Shown here in pieces: positions 36,124 to 44,942 of a stretch of DNA of 47,650 bases (positions are counted from its first letter, which is position 1; each line of letters opens with the position of its first letter). The stretch is from a virus. The stretch covers positions 1 to 47,650 of the IMG/VR virus record IMGVR_UViG_3300042295_001659; one strand, written 5' to 3'. Below the pieces are notes generated by a model that was not told the origin of the DNA, searched no databases, and saw nothing but the letters and a program-made list of their open reading frames with translations. The translations under genes were made by a program, and so were the position numbers.

Positions 36124-38847
36124 TCAGAATGGAGTCGTGTCAATTGCAATGCGTCCCCAAGTGTTTGGAGCTACACAGATGTATAAATAGCCATTATCCC
36201 AAGTGATTTCACCAGTGCTTCCAGTGTCGCCAGAACTCGAAGGAGTGAATGACGTGGAGAGCACAATGGAGCCACCGCTGACCGTCAGAGCGTTAGAACC
36301 AGCAGGTCCTCCTGAGTTAACGACAACCGGACCAGTTAGAGTCGGGCTGTTCAGAGGAGCATAAGTCGAAGCCGCTGCAGTTGTAGTCAGCAAACCAAGT
36401 TGCGCTGCCGTCCTCCAAGAAGGAAGGCCGCCATTTACAGCCAGAACCGAGCCAGCTGTCCCAATAGGTAGGGAGGCGGGTGTGTTAGCGGCCGAGGCGT
36501 AAACAATGTCTCCCGTAACATCAAGTAATGTAGAGGAGATTGTTCCAGGGAAAGTCTGTGTTCCAGTAAATGTTATGTTGCCCGTCATTGTTCCGCCTGT
36601 CAGCGGAAGCTGTTGGGCGGCGAGGTTATAGGCCTGACGAACCGAGTTCGGAGTTGCGGCAGTCGTTGTAGAAGTGCTGGCAACTCCATCAAAGAGTTGA
36701 ACAACACCCACTGCCGACGTGCTGGCAACGGGGAACGGTTGAGTTCCAGCGAACACAATATCGCCAGTCATCGTACCGCCTGTAAGTGGCAGTGTGCCTG
36801 TGAATGTTTGGGTTCCAGAGAACACGATGTCGCCAGTCATCGTGCCACCCGTGAGTGGCAATGTACCTGCGAATGTTTGAGTTCCAGCGAATACAATATC
36901 GCCAGTCATCGTACCGCCTGTGAGCGGCAGTGAAGCAGCACCGCCAGCCGCGCTGATCACGCCAGAACCGTTGATGGTAATCGTCGTTCCGTCAGGCCGA
37001 ACAACACCGAGAGCCAAAGTCGTGGCTGTGGGGAAGGTCTGTGTGCCGGCAAATACGATATTGCCGGTCATTGTGCCGCCTGTCAGAGGCAGGGCATTGG
37101 ATGTTCCCGCGTTTTGGAATGTTACAACTCCGGACCCGTTTGTGGTTAGAACTTGACCTGCAACGCCGTCAGTGGTGGGATACGTGATCCCTCCGGCAAT
37201 GATTTGACCGACCGTGGCTATGCCTGTAGTACCGTTGAGCCTTATTTTTTCTACATAGGAGGCACCACTGCCTAGGCCAACGCTGATGAATCCCCCTCCA
37301 GTTACAGTCGCGCTAGGAGTTCCAAATCCAACGATGTTGATGCCAGGATCCCCACTACCATTATCGATAGTTAGTTTGTCAGGGCTCAATTGTAATAGAC
37401 TGGTTGAAGCTGTATTAGCTACGGAAAGTCCAACTGCTGCTGAATTTAGAAGAACAGCGATACTGTTATTCGTCGTAGCCCCAACATTTGTGACTTGCTG
37501 TAGAGAGCCAACGGTGGTCACAGCAGAAATAGTCCCAGCACTGTCGATGTTTATCGAAGTGCCATCGGGTTTGACTACTCCAGTGGTTGAAAGTGTGGCG
37601 ACGGGGAAAGTTTGGGAACCAGCAAATGTGATATTGCCAGTCATTGTCCCGCCTGAGGCCGGCAGAACACTTGTGAATGTGAGATTTTTTGATCCGTTTG
37701 TCGTCAGTACCTGTCCGGCAATGCCGTCAGCCGTGGGATACGAGAATCCTGAGGCAGTCAATCGGTTCGGGATATTGACACCGACTGTGGAAATCACACA
37801 TTGTTCATCAAGACCAGTGCTAAGTGTAACACCCGTGTTACCTACCAGAAGCAGGCGTTGCCCCGTGGTAGTTGTGGTTACCACTCCATCAATGCCATTG
37901 GCACCCATCGAGAGAACTAGAGTGCCTGGGCTGGTCTGACTAAAAATGCGAAGACGGCCTCCGGCTGTCTCAAAACCAATAGTCGGAACGTTGTTAACAA
38001 AACCTGTTAGCCCCTGATAGTCAAGGGTATTCTTTACTGTTCCAGCAGGGTCCGAGTCAAAAGTAAGAAGTTTATTTGTGGTTGCACCTGCAGTTGTGAC
38101 ACTTTGTAGGGTTCCTCCAAGAGCGTTGAGGGTCCCGTCTGGGTCTACGGACAGATTCGTCCCGACTTTGATGCTTCCAAGGGAACCTGCACTTGCAATC
38201 GCTGCAGACAATGTGACAGTTCCACTTGTGCCTCCACCAACTAAACCCGCTCCAGGAAGGACACCTACGATCGTTCCGCCACTTCCTGTGGCGTTGATCG
38301 TTCCATCAGCAGCAATTGTGCAGCCTGCCCCAGCTTTAACCCCACCAATGCCGCCGCTAACCGGTGGAGACAAATTTAACTGGCCATCTGCAGCTAGAGA
38401 AAGTCCCGAAGTCGCCGCTGTGGGAACATAGACGCCGCCTAATTGATTGCTTGCACTACCGCTAGGTCGCAGAGCAACATTGAACGAGCCTCCTCCAAAC
38501 GCCGTAACAAGAATGCCAAGTCCAGCGGTAATTTGGACGTTGTTGACTGCCCGAATTACGCCGTTGCTATCAATTGAAACACCGGATCCATCAATGGTCC
38601 TAACGCCACCAATAGTAGTTGAAGTTGGAGGAAGAAGGCCCAAGAACACCTGAGGTCCCTGTCCGCCACCTTGAAGGCCATTTGTTGCGACAATGTCAGA
38701 GACAGTTCCACCGCCCCCAGTGAGACTGATCGTTCCGTCGGCGGAAATTGCAACACCACTCCCCGCTTTTACAGCACCAATGGGGACCGGTCCTACGGCG
38801 CCAGACGGCGCAGCCATGAATTGGGCTTTAGTAAAAGCGTTTGTCAT
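36124..38847 (-). CDS. Tail fibre protein with 23-residue LPLTGGTMTG repeats
   Basis: A 907-residue protein starting MTNAFTKAQFMAAPSGAVGP, the third member of the AQ-M anchor group. The first 350 residues carry IGGVKAG-type beta repeats, and the region from about residue 390 contains repeated LPLTGGTMTGxIxFAGTQTF units, known from phage fibres. The C-terminus has a segment ITWDNGYLYICVAPNTWGRI. Structural role; repeats probably form a beta-helical shaft. It heads a unit of three fibre genes behind the GGGTAAAA at 38869. Confidence 0.8.
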   Translation of the reverse strand: MTNAFTKAQFMAAPSGAVGPVPIGAVKAGSGVAISADGTISLTGGGGTVSDIVATNGLQGGGQGPQVFLGLLPPTSTTIGGVRTIDGSGVSIDSNGVIRAVNNVQITAGLGILVTAFGGGSFNVALRPSGSASNQLGGVYVPTAATSGLSLAADGQLNLSPPVSGGIGGVKAGAGCTIAADGTINATGSGGTIVGVLPGAGLVGGGTSGTVTLSAAIASAGSLGSIKVGTNLSVDPDGTLNALGGTLQSVTTAGATTNKLLTFDSDPAGTVKNTLDYQGLTGFVNNVPTIGFETAGGRLRIFSQTSPGTLVLSMGANGIDGVVTTTTTGQRLLLVGNTGVTLSTGLDEQCVISTVGVNIPNRLTASGFSYPTADGIAGQVLTTNGSKNLTFTSVLPASGGTMTGNITFAGSQTFPVATLSTTGVVKPDGTSINIDSAGTISAVTTVGSLQQVTNVGATTNNSIAVLLNSAAVGLSVANTASTSLLQLSPDKLTIDNGSGDPGINIVGFGTPSATVTGGGFISVGLGSGASYVEKIRLNGTTGIATVGQIIAGGITYPTTDGVAGQVLTTNGSGVVTFQNAGTSNALPLTGGTMTGNIVFAGTQTFPTATTLALGVVRPDGTTITINGSGVISAAGGAASLPLTGGTMTGDIVFAGTQTFAGTLPLTGGTMTGDIVFSGTQTFTGTLPLTGGTMTGDIVFAGTQPFPVASTSAVGVVQLFDGVASTSTTTAATPNSVRQAYNLAAQQLPLTGGTMTGNITFTGTQTFPGTISSTLLDVTGDIVYASAANTPASLPIGTAGSVLAVNGGLPSWRTAAQLGLLTTTAAASTYAPLNSPTLTGPVVVNSGGPAGSNALTVSGGSIVLSTSFTPSSSGDTGSTGEITWDNGYLYICVAPNTWGRIAIDTTPF
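36730..36935 (-). repeat. Tandem 69-bp repeats in the fibre gene
   Basis: The marker TCGCCAGTCATCGT recurs at 36761, 36830 and 36899, spacing 69 bp, with less regular copies near 36580 and 37070. Each copy encodes a 23-residue LPLTGGTMTG unit. Confidence 0.7.
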
Positions 38848-38868
38848 CTCTTCAATCAGTTAATACAG

Positions 38869-38876
38869 TTTTACCC
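38869..38876 (-). promoter_or_regulatory. Candidate late promoter (GGGTAAAA), fibre unit 31433-38847
   Basis: Perfect octamer on the minus strand, 21 nt before the ATG at 38847, fused to the Gly-stop of the preceding gene. The bases after it (CTGTATTAACTG) are AT-rich, as near a start site. Confidence 0.6.
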
Positions 38877-39359
38877 GAGTTGACCCAGGATTTGAATGAT
38901 CTCTTCTCCCGTGGTAGCGGCGTCAATGTTAGTTTGAACCTGAGTTTGGAGAGTACTGATTCCCGACAGGAACTCCACAGCCGCTAATTGTTCAGCTGTT
39001 CTCTCATCCTCTGGCGTGGCAATTGCCAATTGCAATTGGTAATCATTGGTAATGGAAAGGCCAAGTAGACCAGTATTGTACTGGTTTTGCCAATAATTGG
39101 AATTGGTGTCCGTGGCAATATCTTTTGCTTGGGCCAAGTCGTACGACCAAACAGGTGCTCCGCCTGAGATCTCTAGAAGTAACGACGGATAGATATAAGA
39201 AGCGTTTGGGAGAGATGCCTTAGGAACGATCAAGTATCCAATACCAAAAGGATCGAGATACTTGAAAGCGTATTCCTCAAGTGTGTCATTTCCAGGGGAA
39301 ACGATCACAACCGGCGCCGGAGCGGGCATTGAGGGGTTGGGATAAATAATTACGTTCAT
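38871..39359 (-). CDS. Putative fibre assembly protein (162 residues)
   Basis: A 162-residue protein starting MNVIIYPNPSMPAPAPVVIV and including FGIGYLIVPKASLPNASYIY and VWSYDLAQAKDIATDTN, then a C-terminal helix. This form, with an N-terminal NVIIYP strand and a W-x(4)-AK-IA helix, resembles small tail-fibre-associated or assembly proteins encoded next to fibre genes in other phages (DUF4376-like). It lies between two fibre genes. Function inferred from position. Confidence 0.55.
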   Translation of the reverse strand: MNVIIYPNPSMPAPAPVVIVSPGNDTLEEYAFKYLDPFGIGYLIVPKASLPNASYIYPSLLLEISGGAPVWSYDLAQAKDIATDTNSNYWQNQYNTGLLGLSITNDYQLQLAIATPEDERTAEQLAAVEFLSGISTLQTQVQTNIDAATTGEEIIQILGQLG

Positions 39360-39361
39360 TG

Positions 39362-40405
39362 TCAGAATACTGGTGTGTCGATGATTGCGATATCGAACCC
39401 AACGAGTCCTCCCTTTAATCCGATATTGTATAAGCCCGCGTTGCTCCAGTCATTCCACAAAAGCGTGGTCCCACTGGAGTTCCGGAAGCCTTGCGTGGTG
39501 AATGACAGGAGCTGAAAGTCGCAGTAAGTAACGGCTTTTCCCGCACAAGTGATAGACTGGTTCTTCTCACCAGTACCCGGTGGAAGCTCCGACTGAGTTC
39601 CAGTAAGCAGACCGTAATTAGTGTTGGCTAGAGCGTTTTGGAATGTAATACGAACAATAGGATTATTAGGGTCATTGATGAATGACACTGACGAAATGTT
39701 GTATGACTCAAGTATTGTGAAAGTCGCCGGCGTCGAACCTTGATCGCATGAAACGCAGACATAGGCCAAAATGGCTGCTTTAGCCAAAGATCCATCAACT
39801 GAGATTGTGCCATCAGGCGCAATTGCAATGCCCGCGCCAACACGCACCGAACCAACACTCAATCGAGTGGCCAAAGCTGCTGAGATCGTACCAGTTGATG
39901 TCAACGGTGACGGCGAACCGATAAGACCGGGGCCAACGTTGATACTTTGAACACCGAATCGTGCTGTGGGGATCGAGATGATGCCTGCAACATCAACATC
40001 GATGTTGTCACCAACAATCACTCCACCTTCTGTGGTTTTAGAGGCTGGTTCAAGATCGATTTGGCCTGTGGTAGTGATTGGGCCTCCAGAAAGACCTGCT
40101 CCAGTCAGAATTCGAGTGACTGTACCCGAGCTTGCGTCAGGAGGAATGTTGTCGAGTTTGGATTTGTCGGCAGCGGACATGCTTCCCGCTGCGTTGATTG
40201 TCGCGGGGAGAATAGAAACGACGGCGTCTTCGGTTCCATTCGATACCACAATTGGCAGGAGGCCCGTGACTGACTGAACCCCCAATGGAGAGAAAATCAG
40301 CCAAGCTTGAAAGGGCTGGCTCCACATGTACTGGAGAGCACCAGGTTGCGCCGGAACCGGATAGAGTTGCCCATCGACTGGGTTGAGGGGGAAAATGTAA
40401 GCCAT
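39362..40405 (-). CDS. Tail fibre protein (FP-NP-GQLYP anchor)
   Basis: A 347-residue protein starting MAYIFPLNPVDGQLYPVPAQ. Residues about 50-215 contain GGxITTTGxIxLxPAS and IxVxIDGTI-type fibre repeats; the C-terminal part (from about 220) is a distinct beta domain with VRITFQNALANTNYGLLTG. Likely one of several alternative fibre subunits. It overlaps the next fibre gene by 1 nt. Confidence 0.75.
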   Translation of the reverse strand: MAYIFPLNPVDGQLYPVPAQPGALQYMWSQPFQAWLIFSPLGVQSVTGLLPIVVSNGTEDAVVSILPATINAAGSMSAADKSKLDNIPPDASSGTVTRILTGAGLSGGPITTTGQIDLEPASKTTEGGVIVGDNIDVDVAGIISIPTARFGVQSINVGPGLIGSPSPLTSTGTISAALATRLSVGSVRVGAGIAIAPDGTISVDGSLAKAAILAYVCVSCDQGSTPATFTILESYNISSVSFINDPNNPIVRITFQNALANTNYGLLTGTQSELPPGTGEKNQSITCAGKAVTYCDFQLLSFTTQGFRNSSGTTLLWNDWSNAGLYNIGLKGGLVGFDIAIIDTPVF

Positions 40406-41169
40406 TACTCGAGAGACACTCCGTAAAATGTGGCTCCAGCTGGGGGAGCGGTTGTGAATAGGATGAGGGAACCGTTTGTTGTGAAGTTAGTTGGGGCGGC
40501 TTGAACAACACCTCCAACAAAAATGAGAAGAGATGAGGTGGAATTGGGCGTGTACGGCACACCCGAAACCGTCATCGTGAACGATAGTTGAGCCCCGTTA
40601 AACTGTGGAGCCAAGGTGTCCAAAACTATGAAGAAACCCGTGCTAACAGTGTTAATTGTTCCGTCGGGGTCAATGGTGATCCCCTTTCCGGCCTTAACTC
40701 CCCCTAAACCGTTATTTCTCGGTGGAGTCAGAGAGATCACGCCTTGAGAACTTACCTGAGTTCCTGCGCCCGGTTGAACTCCCCCGAGAGAAATATCCGT
40801 GGCGGGGAGGAGATTGATGGTACCAGTTGTTGTGATAGTTTGGTTTGCGCCTGGAGCACCAATTCCGATACCGGCAGTAACCCGGGTCACGGAGCCAGCT
40901 CCGGACGGTGGGATAGACTCAACTTTCCGCTTGTCTTCAGCCGACATTGAGCCAGACTGGGTGACAGTTGCGGGTCGTATCGCAACGATGGGATCCCTCG
41001 GTGGACCATCAATGAAGATCGGCGCCTGTCCACTAACACTCTGGATCGTATTAGTTACGGTTAACCAGGTTCCTTTTGTGGCGTTGTAAGTGTATTGTTG
41101 AGCGCCAGGGATCGGAGGGTCTGGATAAAGCTGGCCATCAATGGGATTGTTTGGGAAATTAAGAGCCAT
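40405..41169 (-). CDS. Tail fibre protein, short (FP-NP-GQLYP anchor)
   Basis: A 254-residue protein starting MALNFPNNPIDGQLYPDPPI with a single set of fibre repeats ([37 protein letters not shown]) and the shared C-terminal domain (LLIFVGGVVQAAPTNFTTNG ... PPAGATFYG). It is the shortest complete fibre with both modules, so it defines the minimal unit. Confidence 0.8.
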   Translation of the reverse strand: MALNFPNNPIDGQLYPDPPIPGAQQYTYNATKGTWLTVTNTIQSVSGQAPIFIDGPPRDPIVAIRPATVTQSGSMSAEDKRKVESIPPSGAGSVTRVTAGIGIGAPGANQTITTTGTINLLPATDISLGGVQPGAGTQVSSQGVISLTPPRNNGLGGVKAGKGITIDPDGTINTVSTGFFIVLDTLAPQFNGAQLSFTMTVSGVPYTPNSTSSLLIFVGGVVQAAPTNFTTNGSLILFTTAPPAGATFYGVSLE

Positions 41170-41170
41170 A

Positions 41171-42268
41171 TTAGAACCCCAAAGCCTGCCCGTTAAAAGT
41201 CGCCCCAGCCGGCGGAGCTGAAGAGAAAACGATATTACTTCCGTTTAGTGAGTACGCAATGTTTGGTGTTTGAAGAATACCACCAACTGCGACAAAAAGT
41301 GAGTTTGGAGAGGATGGAGCATAGACCTGACCGCCAACTCTCATTGGGAAACTTGTTTGAACGCCGTTGAAAGAAGCGGAGATGTCGTCAATTTGTTGGA
41401 ATGACTGACCGTTTGGAATAAACAAGCGCCCACTGAAGGTTGTTCCGATCGGTGGTGGAGCAACGAAACGGATTTCTTGATTGTTGATAACGGCGAAAGT
41501 CGCAGGAGAAGGCTGCAGAATTCCACCTAGAACGATGAAGAGGTTGGCAGGCTGTGAGACTGTGGCGGCGTTTCCACCGATCCTTAGCGGGAATTGTGTA
41601 CGCGTTCCATCAAAGAGCGTGCTGACATCGTCAAGCAGCGCAAATGATCCCGTAGAAGAACCTTGCCCAGCGGCACTAATGGTACCATCGGGAGCGATTG
41701 TGATATTGTTTCCCGCCTTAACGCCACCGATATTTCCATCAGTCGGAGGACGCAAAAATATAGTGCCGGTAGTTGTTATGGTTCCGCCGCCGAGTCCTGA
41801 ACCCGCTGTGATTTGGGTCACTCCGGAAAAGGCTTCGAGTGTGCCATCGGGGAGAATTGTTACCCCTGCGCCAGGTTTGACTCCACCGATCTCGTTTCCA
41901 GTTGCGGGCTTGAGGCTGAGAGTGCCACTTACAGTGATTGGGCCACCTGTCAGGCCCGTGCCGGAGTTTACGCGCGTAACGGAACCGACTCCCGTTGTGG
42001 GGATGGAATCCAATTTTTGTTTGTCGGTAGCTGAGAGTGAACCAGCGGCAGAAGTAGTTGCGGGGCGGATGTTAACAACTGGGACTGTGGCGGTACCAGT
42101 AATTACAATAGGCTCATTACCTAGAACCTGCAGAACGGCTCCGGAAACAAGGACCCAAACGCCTTTGGCCTGTATCCATTTGTACTGAAAAGTCCCAGGG
42201 ATCGCAGGATTGGGATACACCTGGCCATCAAATGGCTGATCTGGGAAATTATACGGAGTAAATGCCAT
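41171..42268 (-). CDS. Tail fibre protein with duplicated C-terminal domain
   Basis: A 365-residue protein starting MAFTPYNFPDQPFDGQVYPN (anchor), then fibre repeats (LTGGPITVSGTLSLKPA, GLGGGTITTTGTIFLRPP, IGGVKAGNNITIAPDGTI). It then carries two tandem copies of the C-terminal domain: LFDGTRTQFPLRIGG ... PPIGTTFSG and SFNGVQTSFPMRVGG ... PPAGATFNG. The duplication is a clear internal module copy. It heads a four-gene unit behind the GGGTAAAA at 42302. Confidence 0.8.
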   Translation of the reverse strand: MAFTPYNFPDQPFDGQVYPNPAIPGTFQYKWIQAKGVWVLVSGAVLQVLGNEPIVITGTATVPVVNIRPATTSAAGSLSATDKQKLDSIPTTGVGSVTRVNSGTGLTGGPITVSGTLSLKPATGNEIGGVKPGAGVTILPDGTLEAFSGVTQITAGSGLGGGTITTTGTIFLRPPTDGNIGGVKAGNNITIAPDGTISAAGQGSSTGSFALLDDVSTLFDGTRTQFPLRIGGNAATVSQPANLFIVLGGILQPSPATFAVINNQEIRFVAPPPIGTTFSGRLFIPNGQSFQQIDDISASFNGVQTSFPMRVGGQVYAPSSPNSLFVAVGGILQTPNIAYSLNGSNIVFSSAPPAGATFNGQALGF

Positions 42269-42301
42269 GCTGTAGGCTAAGAGATGGCCGAGTTAAGTAA
42301 G

Positions 42302-42309
42302 TTTTACCC
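42302..42309 (-). promoter_or_regulatory. Candidate late promoter (GGGTAAAA), fibre unit 38871-42268
   Basis: Perfect octamer on the minus strand starting directly after the TGA of the collar-type fibre gene ending at 42310, 33 nt before the ATG at 42268. Confidence 0.55.
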
Positions 42310-43221
42310 TCAGTAGCGAATGACTGGAAGAAGGGCAATGTTTTCAGGCCGAGTTTCGCTGTTTCCAGTGATTTCGGTGTTTGGGATGTTTGTTGTGGCA
42401 ACGTTAATGCTCACATTTGTGAAAGCGTCACCGGCAACCACGTTTGATTGCGCATTTGCCAATAGGAGGTTCGCAGGATCTGTGGCGACCACCATATCGG
42501 TGTTCATAGAACTCAGTACAAATTTAACATTTCGATAGAAAATGGAAGTACTGGTGACGTCCATGCGCAAGAGACCGCTATTGCTTCGGCTATAGCCGTC
42601 CGCCCAGCCAGTGTGACTAAGGTCAACAATGTCGTGTTGGTGGCCGGGGTCAGTTACGCTATGGTTATGCCCGAAATCAATGATCTCGTGGATGTGGCCG
42701 GGATCTGTAACACCGTGGAGGTGGCCCGGATCTGTTATAGTATGGGTGTGAGTAATTGGTTGTAAACCGTGAGTGTGATCGCCTACTCCATCTCCCTGAA
42801 GTGAACCGAACTCCCGAGTGGGATCGAGTGGGCTTACGGGTCCCCACCCACGAACAAATCTACCGACTAGATTCGGGAGATTGAAGGTGGAAACACCGTC
42901 TCCCTCCCCGTAGACGGTTCCAATAGCGCGGAACAACTGGGAGTACTGAACTCTTGAAACCTGAGATCCATCACACAGGAGGTATCCCTCAGGTGCCCTA
43001 GTAGAACAAAACCACATCACCGCACCGGCTGGGATCACTCCACCAGAGATCACGGGCACAAACTCGCCAATGGAGTTTCCAGCACGAAGCCAAGCAGCCA
43101 AGTGGTGTGACTCATTACTGCCATCGTCGGGAGTAACAAATTTGCTCGTCTCGTCGATGTAGAGGACAAAAACGAGAGTTTTTTCTTTGTTGGCGTGTTG
43201 CGCTGCTTTGATGATTGTCAT
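42310..43221 (-). CDS. Tail-collar-domain fibre protein with HxH repeats
   Basis: A 303-residue protein starting MTIIKAAQHANKEKTLVFVL. Residues about 65-130 form a phage tail-collar domain (MWFCSTRAPEGYLLCDGSQV, then YSQLFRAIGTVYGEGDG, FNLPNLVGRFVRGWG). A row of HTHTITDPGHLHGVTDPGH-type repeats with about six His-x-His pairs follows, of the sort that binds metal (iron) in long fibres. The C-terminus carries GNSETRPENIALLPVIRY, the end typical of collar proteins. Likely host-contact fibre. Confidence 0.85.
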   Translation of the reverse strand: MTIIKAAQHANKEKTLVFVLYIDETSKFVTPDDGSNESHHLAAWLRAGNSIGEFVPVISGGVIPAGAVMWFCSTRAPEGYLLCDGSQVSRVQYSQLFRAIGTVYGEGDGVSTFNLPNLVGRFVRGWGPVSPLDPTREFGSLQGDGVGDHTHGLQPITHTHTITDPGHLHGVTDPGHIHEIIDFGHNHSVTDPGHQHDIVDLSHTGWADGYSRSNSGLLRMDVTSTSIFYRNVKFVLSSMNTDMVVATDPANLLLANAQSNVVAGDAFTNVSINVATTNIPNTEITGNSETRPENIALLPVIRY

Positions 43222-43222
43222 G

Positions 43223-44143
43223 TTAGAATCTGATGTATGGAAGCAGCGAGAGGTTGAATGGACGAGTTTGGAATCCTCCCTCGGAATCAGTCTCTATGAT
43301 ATTAGTTACTGCGGGATCAACCGTGATGCCTGTAAAATTGATCAAATCGGACACATTTGCTTCACCAATCCCTGTTAGCAAGTTAGCTGATGCTTCTACA
43401 ACGGATAGGTTCGCGCCGCTTTTTACTGTATCAGGGGAGTAGTAACCGTAAACGGGACTATTGTTGTCAAAATAAGGAGTGATAACCGCCGCACTTGACC
43501 CAATCTGAATGCCGAAGAACAAGTTGTCTTCGTACATATCAATACTATGCGCGTGAGTAGGATCAGTCACAGTATGCGAGTGGCCAGGATCATCACCGAC
43601 ATGGGTGTGGCCAGGATCATTCACCGCGTGAAGGTGTCCTGGGTCGTTGACCACGTGAGTGTGGCCGGGATCTGTAATAGAGTGACGGTGTGCGGCGAGA
43701 AGATTTTCCTGTGCACTTCCAAATTGTCTGCCTGGGTCTAGGGGATTAACTGGACCCCACCCACGAATGAACTTTCCGCGGAGATCGGGAAGGTTGAAAG
43801 TCGTTGAGCCATTCCCCAAACCGAATGTTGTACCGATCGTGGCAAAAAGTTTTGGATATTGCTGACGCTTCACTTGACTTCCGTCACAGAGCAACCAACC
43901 AGACGGAACACGATTGGAGGCATACCAGATGAGGGAGCCAGGTGGAACTGTCCCTCCAGGAACTGGCGGAACGTATGGGCCAATATTCCCACCGCCGGAG
44001 GCCCACGCGGCAAGAATGTTAGCTTGGCCCGAGCCATTATTCGGGACTACAAACCAAGTTTCCCCGGTATCGAGGAGAACAAAGACGAGAGTATTTTCGG
44101 CGTTTGCGTAACGTGCCGATGTGATGCGAACGTTTGTGGGCAT
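43223..44143 (-). CDS. Tail-collar-domain fibre protein with HxH repeats
   Basis: A 306-residue protein from the ATG at 44143 (MPTNVRITSARYANAENTLV), a paralogue of the next gene. The collar domain (LIWYASNRVPSGWLLCDGSQ ... FNLPDLRGKFIRGWG) is followed by about seven HxH units with a ten-residue spacing (DPGHTHVVNDPGHLHAVNDP). It ends ETDSEGGFQTRPFNLSLLPY. Start chosen because it lies just after the upstream stop; a longer frame to 44206 overlaps the neighbour. Confidence 0.85.
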   Translation of the reverse strand: MPTNVRITSARYANAENTLVFVLLDTGETWFVVPNNGSGQANILAAWASGGGNIGPYVPPVPGGTVPPGSLIWYASNRVPSGWLLCDGSQVKRQQYPKLFATIGTTFGLGNGSTTFNLPDLRGKFIRGWGPVNPLDPGRQFGSAQENLLAAHRHSITDPGHTHVVNDPGHLHAVNDPGHTHVGDDPGHSHTVTDPTHAHSIDMYEDNLFFGIQIGSSAAVITPYFDNNSPVYGYYSPDTVKSGANLSVVEASANLLTGIGEANVSDLINFTGITVDPAVTNIIETDSEGGFQTRPFNLSLLPYIRF

Positions 44144-44144
44144 T

Positions 44145-44942
44145 TTAGGTTCGAATGATCGGCAGGAGGGCGATGTTTTGCGGGCGTGGACCACCAACAA
44201 CCCCAAAATGATCTACAGTCATTCCCGTTTGTGCTTGCTGCAAGGTAATGCCCGTCACTTTAGTCGCGAGAGTAACGCCAGTGAAAGCGATTTCCACCGT
44301 GGTTCCAGTCACGTTGGAGTTAACCATTGTGATTCCCGTTTTACCTTGAGGATTAGTATAGTTTGGGAAATCGAAGCTGAACTTTACAGTTCTGAAGAAG
44401 TCAGTGGCAGGATTGCGTGAGTACTGGCTAGGGATGGGAGCGTAAGTTTCTGTAGCAGAGTTGCTAAACGAACTATATCCGTGGGTTACAAATCCGAACT
44501 TATAAGGGCTGCCTTCCCCACCGTATCCTGTTCTATGAAAGTGGTTTGAAGTATTGGTGTGAGTGTGGTTAGAGGATGTATCGTGAGAGTGGGAACCGCT
44601 GCTTGTGGGGTGTTCGTGGCCGGGATCGGTCACGCCGTGAGTGTGGGTTTGATTCGCGAACATCCCATGGATGTGCTCCTTGTTGATGCCGTCCTGATAA
44701 GTGAAGTTCTCACGTCCAGCATCCCCGATACTCATCGCGAAGCGGCCAACAAGATCCGGAAGCCCAATGGTGGTCGTACCGTCTCCTCCGTATGTGTTAC
44801 CGATATACGCGGCCAAAGCCGGTTGATCACCTACTGTCACCAGCCTTCCGTCACATAGTAGCCAGCCCACCGGCACTTCCGGTGCGGCTGACCACATAAT
44901 AGTTCCAGTGGGTACTCCTAAGTTGCTTGGGATGGCTGCCAT
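44145..44942 (-). CDS. Tail-collar-domain fibre protein
   Basis: A 265-residue protein starting [20 protein letters not shown]; the collar domain follows at once (MWSAAPEVPVGWLLCDGRLV ... IGLPDLVGRFAMSIGD), with a His-rich linker (HIHGMFANQTHTHGVTDPGH and a SHSHDTSSNHTHTN stretch) and the end GPRPQNIALLPIIRT. It overlaps the upstream gene by 1 nt. It lacks the N-terminal AENTLVFVL anchor of the two genes downstream. Confidence 0.85.
   Translation of the reverse strand: MAAIPSNLGVPTGTIMWSAAPEVPVGWLLCDGRLVTVGDQPALAAYIGNTYGGDGTTTIGLPDLVGRFAMSIGDAGRENFTYQDGINKEHIHGMFANQTHTHGVTDPGHEHPTSSGSHSHDTSSNHTHTNTSNHFHRTGYGGEGSPYKFGFVTHGYSSFSNSATETYAPIPSQYSRNPATDFFRTVKFSFDFPNYTNPQGKTGITMVNSNVTGTTVEIAFTGVTLATKVTGITLQQAQTGMTVDHFGVVGGPRPQNIALLPIIRT

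Noticed and set aside
36182-36189. TATAAATA on the plus strand, the T4 late promoter consensus
   Set aside because: It lies inside a minus-strand coding region and no plus-strand gene follows it.
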